In this document: in pieces, positions 25,521 to 33,436 of the stretch
Layout of the letters: the number at the start of each line of letters is the position of its first letter
Position numbering within the stretch: position 1 is the first letter of the stretch
Assembly (NCBI RefSeq): GCF_000429705.1
Contig: NZ_KE386942.1
Coordinates: 62,001 to 126,000, forward strand
Direction of reading: 5' to 3'
Length of the DNA stretch: 64,000 nt
Source: Alteribacter aurantiacus DSM 18675
GTDB lineage: Bacteria; Bacillota; Bacilli; Bacillales; Salisediminibacteriaceae
Notes under the pieces: model-generated
What the model saw: only the letters and a program-made list of their open reading frames with translations
Told to the model about the DNA's origin: nothing
The model's database searches: none
Made by a program: the position numbers and the translations under genes

Positions 25521-25691
25521 CTATCCGTTGAACAAGAAAATGGTACAGAAGAAAGCAATTCCTAGTAAAGTGGAGGCAAGTATACGCTCCGCCCCTTCGT
25601 CTTCGCCATTTCTGATTTGCTTGGCTATTTTTACACAACTATTAAAAAAAGCAACAGTCGTGATCAGTGCAATGATTAAAAAGAAAAACAT
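25521..25691 (-). CDS. Small two-helix membrane protein
   Basis: 56 residues: MFFFLIIALITTVAFFNSCV, a charged middle (KIAKQIRNGEDEGAERI) and a second helix LASTLLGIAFFCTIFLF. GGAGGAGAAAG precedes the ATG. A terminator follows. No family recognised. Confidence 0.65.
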   Translation of the reverse strand: MFFFLIIALITTVAFFNSCVKIAKQIRNGEDEGAERILASTLLGIAFFCTIFLFNG

Positions 25692-25738
25692 CTTTCTCCT
25701 CCGTTGTTATAGTTAGTATACCCTTGCGTAAGTGTGTA

Positions 25739-25863
25739 AGGCTCCGCTTCACGCTATCCGCTCCCTTTCCGCGGTGCCGGTGAGCCTCCTCGGGCATAGC
25801 CCTTGCGGGGTCTCTCCTGGCTCCCTCAGCCGCAGGGGTGTCGCTACTAGCGTTCAGCTACGC
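25739..25863. repeat. G+C-rich Bacillaceae-type intergenic repeat
   Basis: About 125 bp conspicuously richer in G+C than its surroundings, with the phrases GCTCCGCTTCACGC, CCGCGG, GAGCCTCCTCGG, CTTGCGGGG and CAGCCGCAGG. I recall the same wording as a dispersed intergenic repeat in Bacillus/Oceanobacillus relatives. Only this copy is in the window. Confidence 0.6.
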
Positions 25864-25979
25864 ATAACAAAGGGGCACGGAACTTGACATAAAATGAAAA
25901 TATTTACTGACCAAAAGGTATACTCATTTTTTTATTATGTAAAAGCAAGAAGTAAATGTGGTACGTACCTATTTTATCG

Positions 25980-26357
25980 TTACATGAGCGCAACGGACAA
26001 GCACAATATAAACGCAATTGCAGAGACAGGTGTCATGATCATCTTTTCCTTTTTGCTTTTAGAGAAGGCGTTGGCTACTGTGTTTAGTCCCATGAATATG
26101 GCAATTCCCCATACAAACCAAAGGAGGGGCAAATTCGCTTCAACTGAAATAAATCCGCCATACATCAAAAAGACCACTGCCATTAAAAGAAGAATCAGCC
26201 CGTTTACGGTACTAACTACTCTTAAATACCAGGGTAACACTCGAAAATAACCGCCCATGGCCGCTTCTCCAAAGGGAAGCCCTAGAGCCAAGAGGAACTG
26301 AAAAAGAGCAACGGCAATAAGGATCGTAACAATCATTATCGTAAGAATCTCAATCAT
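25980..26357 (-). CDS. Membrane protein, four helices
   Basis: 125 residues with hydrophobic segments at about 4-28, 44-69, 75-95 and 109-125. The motif LGLPFGEAAMGG and a following GGYFRVLP are conserved-looking but I cannot name the family. GGAGGAG lies upstream of ATG 26357. Its start overlaps the stop of a small upstream frame by ATGA. Confidence 0.7.
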   Translation of the reverse strand: MIEILTIMIVTILIAVALFQFLLALGLPFGEAAMGGYFRVLPWYLRVVSTVNGLILLLMAVVFLMYGGFISVEANLPLLWFVWGIAIFMGLNTVANAFSKSKKEKMIMTPVSAIAFILCLSVALM

Positions 26358-26583
26358 CTTGCATGCTCCTCCTTCTTTTTTCTAAGGAAGTTGGCGGAAG
26401 CGATCGTGAAGGCACCAACGACATAAAACCATAAAGGAGATATCGAATAACCTTCAATCAATATATAGGTGCCACCTAAAAAAATGAGCAAACCAACGAT
26501 AAATACAAGCTTTCCAACTCGTGTAAAGGCTTTAGCATGAATGGGTTCACTGCTTTCTTATTAGAATGATACAACGAACCCAT
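26354..26583 (-). pseudogene. Small membrane protein with apparent frameshift
   Basis: From ATG 26583 one frame reads MGSLYHSNKKAVNP and then loses sense. From about 26539 another frame reads HAKAFTRVGKLVFIVGLLIF and continues for 60 residues with two hydrophobic helices to a TGA that overlaps the next start. The second frame has no ATG, GTG or TTG before residue 16. A one-base change near 26540 would join them into one protein of about 75 residues. This could be a sequencing error, a real frameshift or an unusual start. Confidence 0.45.
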
Positions 26584-26613
26584 TATATACCATTTTATAA
26601 AACTCGTCCTGTT

Positions 26614-27879
26614 TTATGCGACTGACTCTTGTTTTTTTACAAATGAATGTTCATGAATGTCCTCGATTTTAGGTAGAGCCTGTGTGTTACGATCAAGGAG
26701 CCAAAATAGACCGATAAGCGTAACACTCAAGCCGCTGAAAAAGATAATGGCTGTGCTTCCAATGTAAACTCCCAATGCCCCTCCTACTAGAGATCCGACT
26801 GGCAAGGCAATTCCACTTATGCTATATACAGCCGACATGACTCTACCCAAATAGGCTTTTGGAATTCCCTTTTGAAGACATGTGATAATCAGGATGTTGG
26901 TGATACCTCCTGGGAGCCAAGCTAAACCGTAAATCAAAACCATCATCCAAGTGATTGGACTGAACAAAGCACTTGCCCAAAGGAGTCCACTGCATAGAAA
27001 CGCCAAGCCGTAAATACGCCCCAATCCGAAGCGTTCAAGCTTCAAGTATGGTGTAAGGAGCGCGCCTGTTAAACTACCAGCCGCTTGAGCCATGAGCAAC
27101 AATCCGTATATCTCCGCTCCGCCTTTAAGATCGGCAAACGCAGGAAGCACAACAAACGTTGCTCCACCAACCAAGTTAATGCCAATGACGCCAATTAAAA
27201 GGCGGGACATGGTTTTGTTAAACAACACTGCTACACCTTCGCTTAACTCTTTTCCATAAGTTCTCATGTGCTCCTTTACATCTTTCTTTTTTTGGTTGGC
27301 TTGGGTAGTCACTCGAGGCATTCTGAGAAAGGAAAACAGAATCGCTCCAATCAAAAACATGAGTGAATCCAATAAGTAAATGGACACGGCCCCTAGTACA
27401 ACGATGAGCACACCAGCAACGGCGTTACATGCAATATCAATGCCTTGATAAGCTACCGTAAAATAGGAATTGGCTTTGGTGAGCTCTTCTTTTTTTACAA
27501 TCGAAGGCAGTGCTGCCATCTGAGCTGGATAAACAAATGTGTTAAGCGTAGCAAGCAGTGGCGTAATCACCAGCACAAGCCCCACTGTTAAGTAACCAAA
27601 ATAAGAGGCTATGGGAATCGTGAGTAAAAGCCCCGCCTGTAACAGCTGGGTAGTCAGTAACAGCTTGCGTACAGGTAACCGATCAATAAACGGCCCTCCC
27701 AACAGTTGAATGATTCGGGGAACAATCGTCAAAAACCCTGCCAATCCCGTATAAAACGTCGACCCGCCCAAGTCGTAAACAAGCCACATGGCAGCTACTG
27801 CGTAAAGGCTGTCTCCGATATTCGTAATGATGCGGCCAAAGAACATGAATGCAAAGTTCCGGTTAAAAAGCAGCGTCAT
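26614..27879 (-). CDS. MFS transporter (MFS_3-type exporter)
   Basis: 421 residues, twelve membrane segments. The first loop FIDRLPVRKLLL matches motif A of major facilitator exporters (the DHA3/MefA-like group, GPFIDR...). Start overlaps the regulator gene by ATGA, so repressor and pump are one operon. Role is probably drug or metabolite efflux; substrate unknown. Confidence 0.88.
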   Translation of the reverse strand: MTLLFNRNFAFMFFGRIITNIGDSLYAVAAMWLVYDLGGSTFYTGLAGFLTIVPRIIQLLGGPFIDRLPVRKLLLTTQLLQAGLLLTIPIASYFGYLTVGLVLVITPLLATLNTFVYPAQMAALPSIVKKEELTKANSYFTVAYQGIDIACNAVAGVLIVVLGAVSIYLLDSLMFLIGAILFSFLRMPRVTTQANQKKKDVKEHMRTYGKELSEGVAVLFNKTMSRLLIGVIGINLVGGATFVVLPAFADLKGGAEIYGLLLMAQAAGSLTGALLTPYLKLERFGLGRIYGLAFLCSGLLWASALFSPITWMMVLIYGLAWLPGGITNILIITCLQKGIPKAYLGRVMSAVYSISGIALPVGSLVGGALGVYIGSTAIIFFSGLSVTLIGLFWLLDRNTQALPKIEDIHEHSFVKKQESVA

Positions 27880-28379
27880 CCTTTCTCTCCCTTCTCTATT
27901 GTAGAGACCATCTTCACCCCAATACTAAACTCTTCGGTTTTTTCTAAGCGCTCGCTGTTAGCCGTTCGTTTTACCCACTTTTCTAAAAAGGTCATCATTT
28001 CTTCGTGGAATTCTGTCTTTTGCTCAGGTGATAGTTGAAGACGAATCGATGTGAGAGAAGATTCTTTTGAGTTGAAATCGTCACTTAAAACAGGGTCGGT
28101 CGCATCTTCCGGTGAGTGAAATCGTGTGGCTACGGAACGGTAATACTTTTCGATTACGCCTCCAAGTTTCTTTTCCTCAACTAGCTCAACGAGTCCCCCG
28201 TCATGAAGCTTTTTCATGTGATAGTGAACATTTCCAGGAGATTCACCAATGTCGGTGGCCACTTGCTTTGATGTTTTTGGTTTGTCGATTAACTGGCTTA
28301 TAATCTTGACGCGAAGAGCGCTGCCTAGGAGTTTTGCTTGTGCTGTTGAGATGGAAATGGATTTGATCTTTTCACTCAT
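27876..28379 (-). CDS. ArsR-type winged-helix regulator
   Basis: 167 residues. LLGSALRVKIISQLIDKPKTSKQVATDIGESPGNVHYHMKKLHDGGLVELV is a classic ArsR/helix-turn-helix_20 domain in residues 17-67. The C-terminal half is polar, with a helical SPEQKTEFHEEMMTFLEKW stretch probably used for dimerisation or ligand sensing. AAAGGGTGAACAAGT precedes the ATG. First gene of the operon with the MFS pump. Confidence 0.88.
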   Translation of the reverse strand: MSEKIKSISISTAQAKLLGSALRVKIISQLIDKPKTSKQVATDIGESPGNVHYHMKKLHDGGLVELVEEKKLGGVIEKYYRSVATRFHSPEDATDPVLSDDFNSKESSLTSIRLQLSPEQKTEFHEEMMTFLEKWVKRTANSERLEKTEEFSIGVKMVSTIEKGEKG

Positions 28380-28634
28380 ACTTGTTCACCCTTTGTTGAT
28401 CTGTTTTTTTAGATTGATGATCTATAAAATTAGATTATCATAGTAAAGGAAAAGTGTGTATGTTTTTTTGGAATAAATTGTGATTTTTCTTTTGTGAAGC
28501 GTTTCATGGAGTTTATGCAAATTTTCTTCTTGTTTGAGATGAACGTTTGACGTTTTATGAGGCTCATTTATAATGACTTTTCACCGATTTAAAGAGAATT
28601 CGACAAGCACACGAGTACCACGCGCACCGAACGT

Positions 28635-28655
28635 CCCCCCCCCCCCCCCCCCCCC
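28635..28655. repeat. Poly-C homopolymer tract (21 C)
   Basis: A run of 21 consecutive C residues, unique in this window, about 40 bases before a possible TATATT -10 box (28695-28700) of the HpaB-like gene. Such tracts slip during replication and can switch promoters, but they are also hard to sequence. The rest of 28380-28730 shows nothing else. Confidence 0.8.
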
Positions 28656-28729
28656 AATCGATCTGTAACCTCTGGCCCGCCCAATCATAAACTGTATATT
28701 ATTTGAATTCGGATCGAGGTGTTCATGTA

Positions 28730-30160
28730 GTGGCTGTTATTTCAGGAGATGTGTATAAGGAGCGGATCGACGGGCTGCAACAGAACGTATGGATTGAAGG
28801 AAAAAAGGTTGAAGGTTCTATTTCTTCGCATCCTGCGTTTAAGGGAGCTATCCAAAGTCAAGCAGAGCTTTATGACCTTCAAGGGGAACAGAAACACAGT
28901 GACGTTTTAGTTCATACAGATGAAGCAGGACGCACATTCGGTACTTCTTATTTAATTCCAAAAACAAAAGAAGACTTGGAGAAAAGACGGCAGATGGTGC
29001 AAGTGTGGGCTCGGCATACGGGGGGGCTTATGGGGAGAAGTCCTGATTACATGAACACAGTCTTGGCCGCTTTCACTGCTTCCGTTCACCTTTTGGAAGG
29101 GGAAGAAAATTGCTTTCCCGAAAACATCATCAACCTTTATAATCGGGCTGTGAAACACGACCTTTCTTTTACACATACGTTCATTAACCCCCAAAATAAT
29201 CGCAGTTTGCTAGTGTTTATGGATGATGAAACGCCAAATGCCCGAGTGGTTGACTGTAACGATGACGGAATGGTTGTGCACGGTGCAAAGCTTCTTGCTA
29301 CACAGGGAGGCATGACTGATGAAATCATCGTCTTTTCCCCTCCAGGTGTGATTGATGAATCTCAAGCATTTGCTTTTTCTATTCCGAGCGATACGAAAGG
29401 ATTGACGTTTGCTTGTCGACGATCCTTTGTTGGTAACGGAAACCGATTTGATTCTCCTTTAAGTAATCGATTTGATGAGATGGATAGTGTCGTCATGTTC
29501 GACCATGTGGTTGTCCCGTGGGATCGAGTATTTTATTACAATAACAATAAAGTGGCTAATGATTTTTTCATAAAAAGCTACTTCGCCCCTTTTACTATGC
29601 ACCAAATTGTGTCAAGGCAAGTAGTAAAGACAGAGTTTGCTCTCGGTGTAGCAAAATTAATTGTCGACGCGATTAATATTTCAGAATATGAGCATGTGCA
29701 ATTAAAGCTTGCTGAAATGATCAAAGGGTTGGAATGTGCCAGGGCTCTCCTTACACAATCGGAAGTGCAGGCCGAAGCGGATGAACGAGGCGTGCTCGTT
29801 CCAGCAAGAACCCCTCTTTATGTAGCAGTGACGTCATTTCAAGAATTGTATCCGAGAATGACCGAGATTATCGAACTTCTTGGGGCAAGTGGCATGGTCT
29901 GTTTGCCACACGAAGAACAGCTGAATAGTTCGATTGGTTGTGAGTTGGAGAGGTATATGAGGGGACACGATTTGACCGGACGTGACAAATTGGCATTATT
30001 CAACCTCGCTTCTGACTTGTGCATGAGCCAATTCGGTACTCGGCAAACTTTATATGAGCGGTTCTTCTTTGGTGACCCTGTACGGCTATCGAAAATGATC
30101 ACAGGGTTTTATAATTTTGAGTCTAGTACATCATTTGCTAATTCGTTTTTGAAAAGTTAA
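28730..30160 (+). CDS. HpaB-family flavin-dependent monooxygenase
   Basis: 476 residues, full length for the 4-hydroxyphenylacetate 3-hydroxylase oxygenase family. The conserved core segments ARHTGGLMGRSPDYMN, LTHTFINPQNNRS-like and VVHGAKLLATQGGMTDE are intact, as is VPWDRVFYYNN. These enzymes use reduced flavin supplied by a separate reductase; none is adjacent. GTG at 28730 follows GAGGTG by eight bases and aligns with the usual N-terminus; the frame is open to 28703. A distant paralogue lies at 50224-51708. Substrate unknown. A strong terminator follows. Confidence 0.88.
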   Translation: MAVISGDVYKERIDGLQQNVWIEGKKVEGSISSHPAFKGAIQSQAELYDLQGEQKHSDVLVHTDEAGRTFGTSYLIPKTKEDLEKRRQMVQVWARHTGGLMGRSPDYMNTVLAAFTASVHLLEGEENCFPENIINLYNRAVKHDLSFTHTFINPQNNRSLLVFMDDETPNARVVDCNDDGMVVHGAKLLATQGGMTDEIIVFSPPGVIDESQAFAFSIPSDTKGLTFACRRSFVGNGNRFDSPLSNRFDEMDSVVMFDHVVVPWDRVFYYNNNKVANDFFIKSYFAPFTMHQIVSRQVVKTEFALGVAKLIVDAINISEYEHVQLKLAEMIKGLECARALLTQSEVQAEADERGVLVPARTPLYVAVTSFQELYPRMTEIIELLGASGMVCLPHEEQLNSSIGCELERYMRGHDLTGRDKLALFNLASDLCMSQFGTRQTLYERFFFGDPVRLSKMITGFYNFESSTSFANSFLKS

Positions 30161-30170
30161 AAAGTGTCGG

Positions 30171-30201
30171 AACACGCCAATCTGTGTTGGATTGGCGTGT
30201 T
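30171..30201 (+). terminator. Terminator of the HpaB-like gene
   Basis: AACACGCCAATC pairs perfectly with GATTGGCGTGTT, then TTT. Confidence 0.85.
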
Positions 30202-30208
30202 TTAAGAT

Positions 30209-30355
30209 GATTGATAAATCGGGCAAAGTGATTGATAAATTCTGAAAGTGATTGATAAGCCAGGAAATGTGATGAACAAATCTCAAAAGTGATCGATAAG
30301 CCGAACAAAGTGATGAACAAATTTCAAAAGTGATCGATAAACCGCTCAAAGTGAC
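30209..30355. repeat. Repeat array C, strictly alternating 21/20 bp
   Basis: Seven units of form GATnnAnAAnnC...AAAGT start at 30209, 30230, 30250, 30271, 30291, 30312 and 30332, so the lengths run 21, 20, 21, 20, 21, 20, 21. Even and odd units carry different second halves (GGGCAAAGT versus CTCAAAAGT types). Confidence 0.88.
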
Positions 30356-30482
30356 AGGCCGCTAATAAAGAGAAATCTCCTTCCACCACCTCTACCTAAA
30401 CACCCTCCACAAAATTCTCCCTCAAACCTACTGACAATCACGCTCCCACCCTGTATGCTATGTAATGAAGGAGCGTATAACA

Positions 30483-31604
30483 ATGACTATTTTTAAACCC
30501 ATTACCCCTTCTCACGATCCGTGGGAAGCGTATCAAGACATACATGAATATGGTGAGTTGCGACTCACAAACGTGGAGCTTACGACAACTACGATCTGCA
30601 ATATGCGCTGTGAGCACTGTGCTGTTGGCTATACGTTGCAGCCAAAAGACCCGAATCCACTCCCACTCGACTTGCTTTTGAAACGATTGGACGAAGTGGA
30701 GCACCTTAAAACATTAAGCATTACTGGTGGCGAACCGATGCTCAACATGAAGAGTGTGAAAGAGTACGTAGTGCCTCTTCTTCGCTATGCTCACGAGCGA
30801 GGTGTTCGAACACAGATTAACTCCAACTTGACCCTTCCGTTAAAGCGATATGATTTGATAACCCCTTACTTAGATGTGCTACATATTTCTCATAACTATG
30901 GAAGTGTGGACGACTTTGTGGATATCGGTTTTGCGGTGATGGATAAGAAGCCAACTCGCGAACAAAGAGAACGGTATTTTCACCAAATGGTTGAAAACAG
31001 TATAGCTCTAACAAGTGCCGGGGTGATTGTTTCGGCTGAAACGATGCTCAACAAACGCACACTCCCTCACTTGGAGAGCATTCACGATCAGATTGTAGAG
31101 ATGGGTTGTCAAAGACACGAGGTTCACCCCATGTACCCTAGCTCGTTTGCTCAAAATTTAGAAGTGGCAACCCTACCTGAAATCAGACAAGGCATCCACC
31201 GCCTTTTAGATCACAAAAAAGAAGATGTGTGGATGCTCTTTGGAACGCTACCCTTTTACGCGTGTAACGAGAGTGACGATGACATCTCGCTATTAAAGCG
31301 TTTGTACGAAGAAAAGAATGTCACTGTCCGAAACGATCCGGATGGCCGTTCCCGTGTAAACATGAATATTTTTGACGGAACGATCAATGTGACTGATTTT
31401 GCGGATGCCCCGCCTCTTGGCAACATTCAAAATACAACACTGCAACAAGCTTATAACACGTGGCGCGAAAGCTCGTTATCAGAATCGATTGACTGCCACT
31501 GTCCAGCTGTTAATTGCCTTGGACCAAACCTTCTTGTTAAAGATGCTTACTATAAAGACGTAGATTACACCAAACGTGAATCACGTATCGCTTTTAGTAA
31601 ATAA
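30483..31604 (+). CDS. yfkAB: Radical SAM protein YfkAB
   Basis: 373 residues. CNMRCEHC near residue 35 is the CxxxCxxC cluster motif (spacing Cys-x3-Cys-x2-Cys), and SITGGEPML the SAM-binding GGE motif. The C-terminal CHCPAVNC cysteines may bind an auxiliary cluster. The whole matches the single-polypeptide YfkAB proteins of Bacillaceae, whose substrate is unknown. ATG at 30483 follows AAGGAG. An AAC(3)-type gene follows 17 bases on and YfkD lies convergent beyond it, as in the B. subtilis yfk region. Confidence 0.9.
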   Translation: MTIFKPITPSHDPWEAYQDIHEYGELRLTNVELTTTTICNMRCEHCAVGYTLQPKDPNPLPLDLLLKRLDEVEHLKTLSITGGEPMLNMKSVKEYVVPLLRYAHERGVRTQINSNLTLPLKRYDLITPYLDVLHISHNYGSVDDFVDIGFAVMDKKPTREQRERYFHQMVENSIALTSAGVIVSAETMLNKRTLPHLESIHDQIVEMGCQRHEVHPMYPSSFAQNLEVATLPEIRQGIHRLLDHKKEDVWMLFGTLPFYACNESDDDISLLKRLYEEKNVTVRNDPDGRSRVNMNIFDGTINVTDFADAPPLGNIQNTTLQQAYNTWRESSLSESIDCHCPAVNCLGPNLLVKDAYYKDVDYTKRESRIAFSK

Positions 31605-31621
31605 GAAACGAGGAAACGCCA

Positions 31622-32446
31622 ATGAGTTCCGAGAAGCAAACCATATTAAAGGTACACGAACCAAACACGGTGGAATCAATGATCCATGGTTTCCAATCAC
31701 TTGGTATCAAAAAAGGAGACATCTTAATTGTCCATTCGTCTCTAAGTTCACTTGGATGGGTCTCCGGTGGTGCTCAAGCGGTTGTGGAAGCACTCATAAA
31801 AACCATTGGAGACGAAGGTACACTCGTCATGCCTACACAATCAGGAGATTTATCCGACCCGATGCACTGGGGAGCACCGGCTGTGCCGAGGGAATGGTGG
31901 CAAACGATTCGTGATACAATGCCCCCATTTGATCCTCACCTCACACCAACTAGAAGCATGGGACGCATTGTGGAGGTGTTTCGCACTCACCCCGACGTCA
32001 TTAGGAGCTATCATCCTCAGCATTCCTTTGCTGCGTGGGGAAAACAACAGGATTGGATGAAGGAGCATTCCCTATCTTTTGGACTCGGCCCTACCTCCCC
32101 ACTCCAAAAGTTATATGACCACGAAGCAAAAGTCCTTCTTCTAGGGGTCGGTTTCGAAAACAACACGTCCTTTCACTTAGCTGAGTATATGCTACACAAG
32201 CCTGTAGAGGACGTATCATCAGCTCCTGTCATGATAGACGGAAAACGTAAGTGGACGTCTTTTGAAGATGTGGAACACTACGAAGAATGGTACATCGAAC
32301 TGGGCATTGCCTTTGAAAAAAACCAACCTGTCACAACAGGAAAAGTTGGCGCTGCCACAGCGAAGCTTTTTCACGTAAGAAACAGTGTAGATTTTGCTAA
32401 AGATTGGCTTCTGGTTAAACGAGACATGACGCCTCGAGAAGAATAA
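31622..32446 (+). CDS. AAC(3)-family aminoglycoside N-acetyltransferase-like protein
   Basis: 274 residues. ILIVHSSLSSLGWVSGGAQAVVEAL and GTLVMPTQSGDLSDP are the acetyl-CoA-binding signature of the antibiotic_NAT family; RSYHPQHSFAAWG holds the conserved histidines, and VLLLGVGFENNTSFHLAEY closes the domain. B. subtilis YokD is a chromosomal relative. Acts on an amino group with acetyl-CoA, but whether aminoglycosides are the natural substrate is unknown. GAGGAAACG precedes the ATG; cotranscribed with yfkAB. Confidence 0.88.
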   Translation: MSSEKQTILKVHEPNTVESMIHGFQSLGIKKGDILIVHSSLSSLGWVSGGAQAVVEALIKTIGDEGTLVMPTQSGDLSDPMHWGAPAVPREWWQTIRDTMPPFDPHLTPTRSMGRIVEVFRTHPDVIRSYHPQHSFAAWGKQQDWMKEHSLSFGLGPTSPLQKLYDHEAKVLLLGVGFENNTSFHLAEYMLHKPVEDVSSAPVMIDGKRKWTSFEDVEHYEEWYIELGIAFEKNQPVTTGKVGAATAKLFHVRNSVDFAKDWLLVKRDMTPREE

Positions 32447-32450
32447 ACAG

Positions 32451-32477
32451 AACCCCGGAAAGCAAATTTCCGGGGTT
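32451..32477 (+). terminator. Terminator of the yfkAB operon
   Basis: AACCCCGGAAA and TTTCCGGGGTT pair around GCAAA, followed by a T-rich stretch. Confidence 0.85.
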
Positions 32478-32504
32478 CACTCTTTTTCTTATCTATAATA
32501 TTGT

Positions 32505-32540
32505 GAAAAAAAGCGACCTTCACTAAGGCCGCTTTTTTTC
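32505..32540 (-). terminator. Terminator of yfkD
   Basis: AAAAGCG-CCTT and AAGG-CGCTTTT pair around CACT directly after the yfkD stop. Confidence 0.8.
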
Positions 32541-32541
32541 A

Positions 32542-33357
32542 CTATTTCGGTTGGTTCGCTGTTATGAATTTGAAATCCAAGTAGTCTTGGATCGGAATCC
32601 AGGCACCAATACCTTGCTGAGTAACGTTTTTGACTTCGAGCCAACGTTTGTCACCCTTCATTCTCAAGTACACTTCTCCATATGTTACTTTTCCTTTTTC
32701 ACTCACAGCCGGAACATATGCATATAAGTAACCTACGTTTCGTGTAGGAATATTGTACGTTCTTTCCACTTTTGTTCCATAACCGATGACAGTATGAAAA
32801 CTCAGAGGAAGCTTTGTTTTTTCCCCTGCTTCAAGCATCATCATTTTTTGAACCATGTCGGCATTTGGAATATCTGCCGTTAAACCGCCTTTGATTTTCT
32901 TTTGTTGTTCTTGATTAAATTGCATCGGTTTGACAGCTGTACCACCGCGATTGTCTTGGAAGTTCGTATTTACTTTCTCAAACTCCCAGTTGACGGTAGT
33001 CTCGTCTGAATCATACGCAAGTGGCCACTGACCCAAGAAAATGGAGACGTTCATTCCAAGAGAAAGCTTTGAGCCTTTAATTGTAGATTCGTTGAACATT
33101 TTAATCAAATCAGGATTTTCGATTTTAATATCTGTTGTGCTGAGAAGTTCAGATGCCAAGTCACTCGGATGAAGTCTTGGGAGATCTTGAGTTGGGTTTG
33201 GATACGTGTTTTCTTTCGAAATGTTCATGGCAGAACCTGGAACCGCATTTTCATTCTGCTTAGCCGGCTCTTCTCCCTCACCTTCAGCAAAAGCGTAAGA
33301 AGAAATACTAAGTAGGCAAATCATTGTGGCTAGAGTAAGTAAGAGTAGTCGTTTCAT
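32542..33357 (-). CDS. yfkD: YfkD-like exported protein
   Basis: 271 residues with a signal peptide (MKRLLLLTLATMICLLSISSYAFA). The mature protein is acidic at its start, then shows IFLGQWPLAYDSDETTVNWEFEKVNTN and RRTYNIP-like segments found in the YfkD family of Bacillus, of unknown function and associated with the envelope. GGAGGAC precedes the ATG. Convergent with the yfkAB operon, consistent with the conserved yfk neighbourhood. Confidence 0.85.
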   Translation of the reverse strand: MKRLLLLTLATMICLLSISSYAFAEGEGEEPAKQNENAVPGSAMNISKENTYPNPTQDLPRLHPSDLASELLSTTDIKIENPDLIKMFNESTIKGSKLSLGMNVSIFLGQWPLAYDSDETTVNWEFEKVNTNFQDNRGGTAVKPMQFNQEQQKKIKGGLTADIPNADMVQKMMMLEAGEKTKLPLSFHTVIGYGTKVERTYNIPTRNVGYLYAYVPAVSEKGKVTYGEVYLRMKGDKRWLEVKNVTQQGIGAWIPIQDYLDFKFITANQPK

Positions 33358-33436
33358 GGTGTCCTCCTTTTAATGTCTACGTACCTGTAGTTTTTCTTGG
33401 AAAAATAAAAAATATCCAAACACCATAGAAACAGAC

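Noticed and set aside
30209..30355. Possible CRISPR array
   Set aside because: Units are contiguous with no unique spacers, period is about 20.5 bp, and no cas genes are present.
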